64,000 nt of DNA from Anaeramoeba flamelloides. Lineage: Eukaryota > Metamonada > Anaeramoebidae. Below the pieces are notes generated by a model that saw only the letters and a program-made list of their open reading frames with translations, was not told where the DNA came from and did not search any database. The DNA lies in contig JANTQA010000015.1 in the NCBI GenBank assembly GCA_027625915.1, positions 8,027,001-8,091,000 on the forward strand, read 5' to 3'. The first letter of the stretch is position 1. Each line of letters begins with the position of its first letter. Both the position numbers and the translations under genes were made by a program. Positions 56,110 through 64,000 of this stretch are shown here, in pieces.

Positions 56110-56340
56110 CAGTTAGGTTTTCCAGAATTCAAAAGAATGGGGAAAAATCTAAGATCTTACTCAATTTCCTTTAAATTCTGGAACACCTAGGCACTTACCT
56201 GTTCGGTTTCTCTTTAATTTTTATTTAAAACAAAAATTTATTTAATTTTCTTTTTATTTCTAAAATTAAAAAAAGCCTAGTTACCCTACCACACCCCACT
56301 ATAATCTCAAAAACCCCGAATTACTTGAAGGCACTTTCCT
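56110..56340. repeat. Nested palindrome cluster 4
   Basis: This is the shortest cluster. It holds GTTAGGTTTTCCAGAATTCA with its inverse TTTAAATTCTGGAACACCTA, then a TTTTTATTTAAAACAAAAAT unit ending AAAAAGCCTAG. CACACCCCACT-like links follow, as beside the other clusters. Confidence 0.7.
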
Positions 56341-56749
56341 AATTTCTAAATTTTTGTTTAGAAATTTCAATAAAGAATCATAATTTTCTTTATCATTTAC
56401 CAATGACAAGACAAATAATCAGTCTTTATTTTGAATAATATCTTGAATATTCTTCTTATTGTTTTTGGTAATTTGAATTAATTCTTTAATCTAAATTGTT
56501 CGAATTATTTCATAGAATGGGTAGTACCATAAAAATGATTGATATATTCATCTATATCGAGGTTTACATATTTTTTTGCATAAGTTACAAAATTTTTATT
56601 TTATTTTATTCTAATCATAAACATAAGAATATCTATTTAGATAATTTGTGAAATTTCTTAGTTTTAAAATGGGGGGGGGAGCCTTTACATTTTAAATTTT
56701 TTTTGTTGTTTGTTTATATTATTTTTATTGTATCTAATATTTTTTAAAT

Positions 56750-57720
56750 ATTAATGGCCTTTCCATCTAGAACTATTGATTATTATTTTTTTCTCTAAAT
56801 TGATTAAGAATGATATTTAGTAGTTTTAGACTTTCTAATTTCCAATTAATATTTTCGTTTTCTTTTTTTGTAAATTTTAATTTTTTTGATATTTGTTTAA
56901 AGCCAAGAATTTATAATTTTTTTTTGAGTTTATATCTTCGTTTATATATCAAAATTCTGACTTGGTCTATTTTTACTTTAGTTTTATAAATTATTCTTGG
57001 AGAATGTGAATTAATTTTTAAAAATTTTATGACTTTGTTATTTATCCAAACATCTTTTGAGTTTAAATATTTTTGGAGTTAAATTAAAAATTATTAATCG
57101 ATAGAATAATTGACTAATACCCTATGACTTTAAAACACTTTTAATTTTACCTCATTAGCTAGATTTTACTGATTAAAAATCATTTTGATTTTTTTAAAAT
57201 TGCCTTTTACTTTTTTTTTTAGTTTTTGTGTAGATGTTTCTCTTTTTCTAGCCAATTTCCTAATATTTAATTTTATTGTGTATAATTAATTTGAGTTTAA
57301 GGTTTTATCAATATTTGGATTCATTCAAAATTCTTGAATAATATTATAAATTATTATCAAATTTTTGTCTATAACTGGAATTGAGTCTTACATTATTAAA
57401 ATCAAGTCATCTACAAACATTTGAACATGATGAACTAAATCTTTTATCCTTTCAATTAAAAAATGGCTAATAAATCCAAACATTAAAGGGGAAAGAGGAT
57501 ATACTTGATCAACTCCTATTCCTTCTTTTTTATCATATTTTTGTAGCCAAATTTTGATTTTCTTATTTTTAATATCTTTATTGAGAGCATACAGAACTAA
57601 TATATGACAAATTGTATCAAACTGTTTTTTAATATCAATTGAACTAATTTCTGAAAATATAATTATTTGTGAGAAAAAAGTAAGTTTTTTATTGTGTATC
57701 TTAATTGATGTCTAAACTTA
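56750..57720 (-). mobile_element. Degenerate LINE (non-LTR) reverse transcriptase
   Basis: On the minus strand an open stretch from about 57690 to 57391 reads SSIDIKKQFDTICHILVL, then GVDQVYPLSPLMFGF, then VQMFVDDLILIM. These are the classic non-LTR reverse-transcriptase blocks (DxKKAFDxVxH, GxxQGxPLSPxLF, FxDDxxL). In the second block the usual QG reads QV. A stop follows the catalytic block at about 57388, and the downstream 600 bases carry scattered stops with thumb-like sequence (IDKNLIIIYNIIQEF, later ILGFKQISKKLKF). No endonuclease part or poly-A tail was identified. It is therefore a 5'- and 3'-eroded copy. The clade cannot be set by eye. Confidence 0.72.
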
Positions 57721-59885
57721 CAAAACGTTGTTACAGTCATAAGAAGTATTTGAATTTTAATTTATTTTCCAAAAAAAAAAGACAAAAAAAAAAAAAAGAA
57801 TAAAAAATCAAGAAGTGTGTGAAAAAATGATAGAAAGAAATTAATGAAGAGTGAAAAAAAAGAGGTTTAAAATAATTATTGTGAGAGACTCGAATTTCTG
57901 GTTTAAATGAATTTGCTAATATATTTTATTTTTTCTTGAACTCCTTATTCCTAATTGTGTGTTGATTCATGTTGATCAGAAGATATTCTATGGTGATGTT
58001 ATGAATTTATTTTATATTCATTTTCCTCAAAAAAAAAAAAAAATGAATTGCAAAAATATTTAAATTCTTTTTCAATTATTGATCAATCAAATGGCTCGAT
58101 ACCACAAATTAATTTTATATGTTTTTTTTGTGTATAAAACAGGATTGCTCTTATACTGGTATATTGAAAAAAAAAAAATTGATCCAATCTAAAAAATTAC
58201 ATAATTCAAAAAAATTCATTGAAAACCAAAAACAAATCAAAATGATTCAAAATATTGTCATTATTTCAAAAATTAATGAAATTATAATATTATGACCCTT
58301 TTAAATTTTTTCTAAGGATCCGAAAAAAGTTGAATTTTATAATAATTCCAACTATATTTATTACTATCAATTTTCTTTGACTTTAATTTCTTTTTTTAAA
58401 GAAGAAATATTTTATGATATCTTGACATAAAAAGTACATTTCATAAAAAATTTTTAATTAGTTGGTATTTTTTTTAAAAATAGAATCATATCAGAAGGAA
58501 ATAGACTTTCGTATTTTCGTGTGTAAGAGGATTTTAAAATTTTGAGTGTCACCGTTTATGAGAAACTAAATTATTCAAATCATTTCTTTAACCCAAAATT
58601 AAATGATATAATAATTAATATTAGATTTGGATATACTAGTCAAGTATATTTTCATACCAATCTCAAAATGTAAATCAAAAAAATGAAAAAATTGAACAAG
58701 AAATAATAAATATCATTTATTTATTGATCTTATCTGTAAAATTCCAGACATTACTTCTTCTTTATTTGTTTTATTTTTAATCCTCAACAGAGTCATTTTA
58801 TTGGAAAATTTTGATTTTACAATATATTTACTATTTTATAAGAATTAATAAATGAATTTAAAAATCCTATTGCCATTTAATTCATCAAATTTTAGTTTTG
58901 GTTCAGAAAGTAGGAGATTTTTTGAATTTTTTTTCAGAAAAAAAAGATTTATTGGACATTTTTGTGAGAATTGATAATTATTTATTTTCGATTGAATTAA
59001 AAACTCAAAATAATTCTAATTTTAGTTTTTTCTCAATTTTTCTTTTTCTTTGGTCCAACTTTTTTAACTTTTTTTTGGTTTCACAAATTCAATTCCTATA
59101 TATTAATCTTTGAAATAGTATTCTTTGTTTTTTCTTTGTTTTGAAAAAAGAATTTGAAAAAAGAATTATGAAAGAATTTTTAAAAAAATGTTTTGTAAAA
59201 TAATAAATAAATGGTAATGGGAATGAGAGAAATCCAAGGTAATGACTTTTTTATTTCCTTCCAAATTAAGAAGACAAAGAAAACAATTCTTCAAAAATAT
59301 GTTTTTGTCAATTTTTTTTTTTTTCATTCTTTGAATTCAGGGAATTTATCTTTAAAAGGTGATCTTTTAGGTTTGGTATTCTAAAAAGAAAAGATTTGTT
59401 TCAAATACATACTTTATAGAGTCTATTTTTTGGTTTATTATAGGATTAATTTCAATCATTTCTTCTTACACATTTCTAGATCCAAAACCAAATTTAATAA
59501 AACTCAAAAAAAAATCATAGAAAATTGTTCAAAAAATCGAAAAATGAAAGATTCGACCCTGAATTACTTGCTTTCTTTTCACAAATAAAGCAGTAAATGG
59601 TATTTTTAGTTTCAAAGTTTCAATATACCATTACACTTAAAAAATCATTTTTCAGCAAGGTTCACATAATTAAATTATTTCAAAATGGTAAAATGTGCCT
59701 ACTTCCTTAAAAGAAACAAATAAAAATTTAAAATAAAAAATCTTTCTTTTAACATTGTTTAATTTTTTAAAAAAATAAAATATAAAAATTAATATTTGAT
59801 TTGAATAAAATAAAAATAATAAAGTAATAAAAAAAACTTTATGAAAAAAAAAATAATAATGAAAAAAGTTTAGTTTTTTTTTTTT
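57721..59885. other. AT-rich spacer downstream of the Aurora-like kinase
   Basis: No gene or repeat family is recognised. The frame at 58898-59113 is Phe/Leu/Asn-rich with poly-F, typical of noise here. Confidence 0.4.
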
Positions 59886-61976
59886 TTAATTTATACCAGC
59901 ATATAGTTTAAAAGTTTGGATTTGATTGTTCTTAATATTTTTAATTATCCAAGGGTGTTTAAAAATATCTCTTAATTTCATTCTTTTTTGAGGTCTTTTC
60001 TGTAATAAACGGATAATTAAATCCTTTGCATGTGAAGAAATAAATTTGGGGAAAATGGCTCTTTCTGTTTGGATTTTTCTAAAAGTTTCAATTTTGCCAT
60101 TGGTTTGGAAAGGAGGTTTGCCAACTAATAGTTCGTATAGCAAAATGCCGAGAGCCCAAATATCAATTGCGTGATTATACCCTGCGCCCTTTAGCATTTC
60201 TGGTGAAATGTAATCTAAAGTGCCAATAAAGGTCTTTCTTCTCGCTTCTGGTTCATTTGCATATTGGGAGTTGATTGAATTATTATAAAGATCATATTTT
60301 AAAAAGGCAGAAGAACCAAAATCGGTAATCTTTAATATCCCGTCTCTGCCGATTAAAAGATTCTCTGGCTTAATATCCCGATGGATGATGTTATTTAAAT
60401 GGCAATAGTTAACTGCAGAAGTAACTGATAAGAAATATGAAGCGGCCGTGCGCTCGTCAAATTGCTTCTCCTTCATCAAATGCTGATATACATTACCACG
60501 TGGCGCATATTCAAGTACAAGATATATTTTGTTTGTTGATTGGAAATATCCATACATTCTTAAAATGTTTGGGTGTTTTAATTTCTTTTGGATCTTGATT
60601 TCCCTTTTCAATAATTGTTTGCCCCTTTTGCTCTGTAATAAACCCTTCCGTAAAACCTTCAATGCTATTAATCTGTTGGTTTTACGGTCTCTTGCTAAAT
60701 AGATAGATCCCAGTTTACCCACTCCAATTTTTTTACCAATATCAAAATCTTGTCTTTTCCAATTTTTTTGAAGATCTAGTAACGATATTGAATCAAAAGT
60801 TAAATCTCGATCATTTTTTGGATACGATGAATGTATTTTTGTGTGGTTTTTATAATGTTTAAATTTTAAATATTGATATTTATATTTATCATGTTTATTT
60901 TTTAGATTGTTGTTATTCCTGTTATTGTTGTTATTATTGTTATTGTTATTGTCATTGTCATTGTTATTGTTATTGTTATTGTTATTGTTATTGTTATTAT
61001 TATTATTTCCATTATGATGATGATGATGATTCGACTTATTATTATGATTATTATTTAAATTGTTTAATTTTTTTAAAAAATAATTGTTAGTATTATTATT
61101 CATACTATTAAATATATTTTGATTACTTTCATTCGAAGAGGTGGATGAAAAAGAAAACTCTGTTTTTGCAATTTTACTTGGTGTCTTATTGGTTCTTTTT
61201 CGTTTAATTTCGCTACTATTTAATCTTTTTTTTATTCTTTTACGCTTTCTTTTTCTTTTTCTTTTTAAATTTTTATTTTTTTTTATGTTTTTTGCAATTT
61301 CAATTTCGAGAATATTTTTATTATTTTTTCCAATTTTTTCAATATTTATAATATTTTCATGTTTAAATAGTTTTGGTTTGATTAATATTTGTTCAAAATT
61401 ATGTGTTTTATGATTAATATTATTATTATTGTTTATTCTCTTGTTTTGGTATTTCGTTTTATTTTTTATTGAATTTGATTGTTGATTTTTCAATTTATTT
61501 TGTTTTTGGTTTGCTTTTGTTATATTTTTTTTTGTTTTTTCTAATTTCTTCTTATTTTTAATTTTATTATTTTTAGATTGCTTTGATAGAATAGCGACAT
61601 TATTGTTATTGTTATTGTTATTGTTATTGCTATTGCTATTGTTATTGTTAGTAGTATTCATTGAAATTTGCTGTTTGTTTTGCAATTTGGATGGATTATA
61701 TTTCAATTTTTTTCTTCGAACCACTTTGAAATTTTGATTATTGTTATTTGGATTTTTAGTAAATAAGATGACCTTTTTTGTATGGAATTTCCATTTGCCA
61801 GTAATTGGATCAAATTCTCTCGTTATTTTTAAAGGTATTGAATTATCGACATTTTGTGTTTTATGTTTTTTATATTTGGAAATAAAGATATAATTATTAT
61901 ATTGATTTTTTTTATTAATTTTAGTCTTATTTTGGAAATTTGAAAGATTTAGGTTCTTATTATTTCTATTTTTCAT
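59886..61976 (-). CDS. Aurora-like serine/threonine kinase with long low-complexity N-terminus
   Basis: The kinase domain occupies about residues 405-680 counted from the Met at 61976. It shows WKRQDFDIGKKIGVGKLGSI (Gly loop), ALKVL (ATP lysine), HPNILRMYGYF, LVLEYAPRGNVY, HRDIKPENLL, DFGSSA, GTLDYISPEM, WALGILLYELLVGKPPF and HPWI. HPNILRLYGYF, LEYAPxGxVY, GTLDYxPPEM and YExLVGKPPF are Aurora signatures. Aurora's DFGW reads DFGS. The activation segment carries an insertion of about 18 residues (YDLYNNSINSQYANEPEA) before RRKTFIGT, which holds the predicted T-loop Thr. The N-terminal 400 residues are Asn/Lys-rich with long poly-Asn. Mitotic function is inferred from family. The open frame continues upstream of this Met without a stop to about 62492, with coding-like residues, so the true protein is probably longer. 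The stop is TAA. It is convergent with RBM25. Confidence 0.88.
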   Translation of the reverse strand: MKNRNNKNLNLSNFQNKTKINKKNQYNNYIFISKYKKHKTQNVDNSIPLKITREFDPITGKWKFHTKKVILFTKNPNNNNQNFKVVRRKKLKYNPSKLQNKQQISMNTTNNNNSNSNNNNNNNNNNVAILSKQSKNNKIKNKKKLEKTKKNITKANQKQNKLKNQQSNSIKNKTKYQNKRINNNNNINHKTHNFEQILIKPKLFKHENIINIEKIGKNNKNILEIEIAKNIKKNKNLKRKRKRKRKRIKKRLNSSEIKRKRTNKTPSKIAKTEFSFSSTSSNESNQNIFNSMNNNTNNYFLKKLNNLNNNHNNKSNHHHHHNGNNNNNNNNNNNNNNNNDNDNNNNNNNNNNRNNNNLKNKHDKYKYQYLKFKHYKNHTKIHSSYPKNDRDLTFDSISLLDLQKNWKRQDFDIGKKIGVGKLGSIYLARDRKTNRLIALKVLRKGLLQSKRGKQLLKREIKIQKKLKHPNILRMYGYFQSTNKIYLVLEYAPRGNVYQHLMKEKQFDERTAASYFLSVTSAVNYCHLNNIIHRDIKPENLLIGRDGILKITDFGSSAFLKYDLYNNSINSQYANEPEARRKTFIGTLDYISPEMLKGAGYNHAIDIWALGILLYELLVGKPPFQTNGKIETFRKIQTERAIFPKFISSHAKDLIIRLLQKRPQKRMKLRDIFKHPWIIKNIKNNQIQTFKLYAGIN

Positions 61977-62492
61977 GTTTGCTTTTTTTTTCTTCTTGTT
62001 TATTGTCTTGTAATTATTAATATAGGTATTATATATATGCTTTTTATTAATTTTGTTTTTGTTTGATAAATTAAATTGGCTATAATTGCTATTTGAAAAA
62101 TTGTCTTCGGTGTTGTTATAAGTCGCGATTGAGTTTGTTTGTGTGGATTTATTACAAAATGTTGTTTTGTTTTTATTGTTTTTACTTTTATTTTTTAAAT
62201 ATTTAAAACTTGTATATTTCTTATTAATTTTTTTTTGGAAATTTAATTTCTTTTTTGTTTTTGGAATGATAGTCCATGGACCAATATTATTTGAATTGCG
62301 AAATAAATACTGATCGGGGTTTAAAGAATTCGTTTTGGAATGTTGTTGGCTAATAGATTGTAAATAATAATTATTTTTATTTTTGACCTCATAATTTTTC
62401 AGATTATTAGGCTTAAAGAAATCTCTTTTGCTATAAATTTTGAAATATTTTTTTTTTTGATAATTTGTAAAAAAATATTGAAATAAATTAAA
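61977..62492 (-). CDS. Probable N-terminal extension of the Aurora-like kinase
   Basis: In frame with the kinase and without stops, this stretch reads FKIYSKRDFFKPNNLKNYE, then SLNPDQYLFRNSNNIGPWTI, then TFCNKSTQTNSIATYNNTED and on into the Met at 61976. Composition and residue use are those of coding sequence, but no in-frame ATG is present. A first exon further upstream is therefore likely. TTTATAG at about 62435 is a possible splice acceptor. The upstream side soon enters nested palindrome cluster 5, and no 5' exon was identified. Confidence 0.6.
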
Positions 62493-62609
62493 TTAGAAAA
62501 GAAGAGTAAAAGGTTGATAGAATTATTAAATTTTGAAAAATGTTTTGTATTCAAAATATTGCTTTAAACCATTTTTGAATCAAATTCTTCTGATTTTTGT
62601 ATGTGTCAT

Positions 62610-63330
62610 AGAGTGACTTCAAGTGCCTAGGTTTTTTAAAATTTCTAAAATTAAAAAAAACCTAACGGAACTTTTCTTGAATTTTCAGTTTTTTCTTTAA
62701 AATCTATTGATTTTCGTTAGGTTTTTTTTACTTTTCGAAATAAACCGAAAATTTATTCAAATTTTCTGTTTATTTCTAAAGTAAAAAAAACTTAGAACAC
62801 TTCACAAATAAAAAGAAAACACAAGAAAACCTAACGGTGCTTTTCCAGAATTCAGAAGAATTGAGGAAAATAATCTTTGATTTTACTTTCTTCTTTTAAA
62901 TTCTGGAAAAGATAACTGCGTTTTTTTTTAATTTTTGAAATTTACTTTTTAGAAAATTAAAAAAAACAATCTCAGTTTTCTTGAGGTTTTCTATTTTATA
63001 TATTAAGTGTTCTAGGTTTTCTCGAGGTTATCTTTATTATTTGTGAAGTGTTCTAGGTTTTTTTTACTTTAGAAATAAACAGAAAATTTATTAAAATTTT
63101 CGGTTTATTTCTAAAGTAAAAAAAACCTAACGAAAATCAATAGAGTTTCCTAATAAATAGAAATGTAGAGTAAACCTATCGGTATTCTTCCATAATTTAA
63201 ATTAATTGAGTCAAATTTACGGTTTTACTCAATTTTTTTGAATTCTGCAAATCCTAATGGTGTTTTTTGTTTTGATTATTCTTTTTGATTAAAAAATCTA
63301 TTGATTTTCTTGTCATAATAATCATCAAAT
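62610..63330. repeat. Nested palindrome cluster 5
   Basis: It contains at least two versions of one palindrome of about 80 bases. 63053-63128 runs AGGTTTTTTTTACTTTAGAA to TAAAAAAAACCTAAC and is almost perfect; a relative lies at about 62718-62793. Also present are CCAGAATTCAGAAGAATTGA units and CTAGGTTTTCT / TTGTGAAGTGTTCTAGG links shared with cluster 1. Confidence 0.8.
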
Positions 63331-64000
63331 TTATAAATAACAGTGGTTTCCTCAAGTTTTAGTTTTTTTCATGCAAATAATTATTTTACACAACAATACA
63401 TTCTATTTTCTTTTTTTATCAAATGATTTCCAAAGGATTCAAACTAAAAAATTCAAAAGAAATCATAAAGTGGTTTAACAGCTTTGAACAGTTTAATGAA
63501 GGTTTGTTAAACTTTGTAAATAAAACCAAAACAATAAGAAAAAATGCTTTGAAAGAAATATTATAAAAAGGGTAAATTGAAATAATTTTTATCAAGTTTA
63601 GATTAATTATTGAGGATAAATAATTTAAAATAACTTTTCGTTTTAGAAAGGATCAATTGTGAAGATACATCTTTGGTTTCACGCTCATTATCTAAACTAA
63701 AATTTTTAACTACCAAATATTTGTTGGTATATTTAGAACGGTTAAAATGCAGAAAGAACTGGTTTTTATTCCTTCATTAATTTGAAATTTTAATTTAGTA
63801 AACATTATGTGTTGTTTATTTCTAGATTTGGTTTGGATCTGTTACGGATCTAATTGAATTTTTTTTGAAAAAAAAGTGGAAAATTTAATTAAAACTCATT
63901 TTGGGGAATTTTTTGTTAAAATTAATTTTTTTGGAAATCAAATATTTTACTGTTATTCAATTTTGATTGAAATGAAGATTTTTCTTTAATTCTTACTCTT
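63331..64000. other. AT-rich window end
   Basis: No feature is recognised. Confidence 0.4.

Noticed and set aside
1-64000. CRISPR array, rRNA genes, LTR or virus-like elements
   Set aside because: No regularly spaced repeats with unique spacers, no rRNA-like conserved blocks, and no long terminal direct repeats or capsid/integrase-like frames were seen; the only reverse-transcriptase remnant has non-LTR motifs.

Overview
The window is nuclear DNA of a very AT-rich unicellular eukaryote. The evidence is short GT-AG introns, long poly-A/T-rich intergenic stretches, Asn/Gln/Lys-rich proteins, and typical eukaryotic nuclear and ER genes. A B-box / coiled-coil / filamin-like / propeller protein together with AT-rich, repeat-laden spacers would fit an amoeboid protist such as Anaeramoeba, but that is inference from composition and gene style; nothing in the sequence names the species.

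The eight well supported genes, left to right, are: a Ras-type GTPase (minus, 15154-15723); a B-box/filamin/propeller (TRIM-like) protein in two exons (plus, 21729-23872) with one in-frame TAG; the TMEM147 subunit of the ER translocon-associated BOS complex in two exons (minus, 29176-30097); translation termination factor eRF3 in three exons (plus, 32404-34251); a 1694-residue coiled-coil protein (minus, 37721-42805); a PINX1-like G-patch protein (minus, 48790-49416); the splicing factor RBM25 with a tiny first exon (plus, 52313-55360); and an Aurora-like kinase with a long low-complexity N-terminus (minus, 59886 to at least 61976, probably to about 62440). A multi-pass membrane protein near 2281 and a small ORF at 9445 are weaker. 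The genes are scattered rather than arranged in operons. Together they cover ER membrane protein insertion (TMEM147), translation termination (eRF3), nucleolar or telomere RNA biology (PINX1), splicing (RBM25), mitotic signalling (Aurora) and small GTPase signalling (Ras).

The spacers are packed with non-coding repeat families that can be defined inside the window: a 0.55-kb foldback element with TA flanks (two copies, one directly upstream of Ras), a 0.26-kb element built on a TTATAACA-like motif (two copies), a 0.17-kb inverted-repeat element (three copies), a single 0.48-kb foldback element, a pair of roughly 0.7-kb inverted dispersed repeats around TMEM147/eRF3, a pair of roughly 0.65-kb direct repeats, and a degenerate LINE reverse transcriptase. 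No CRISPR array, rRNA or convincing tRNA was seen.

The two most unusual structures are five clusters of palindromes inserted into palindromes (7.4-8.1, 20.1-20.7, 25.1-25.5, 56.1-56.3 and 62.6-63.3 kb) and a roughly 6-kb inverted-repeat unit (about 19.7-25.8 kb). The arms of that unit carry two of the clusters, and its centre is the TRIM-like gene.
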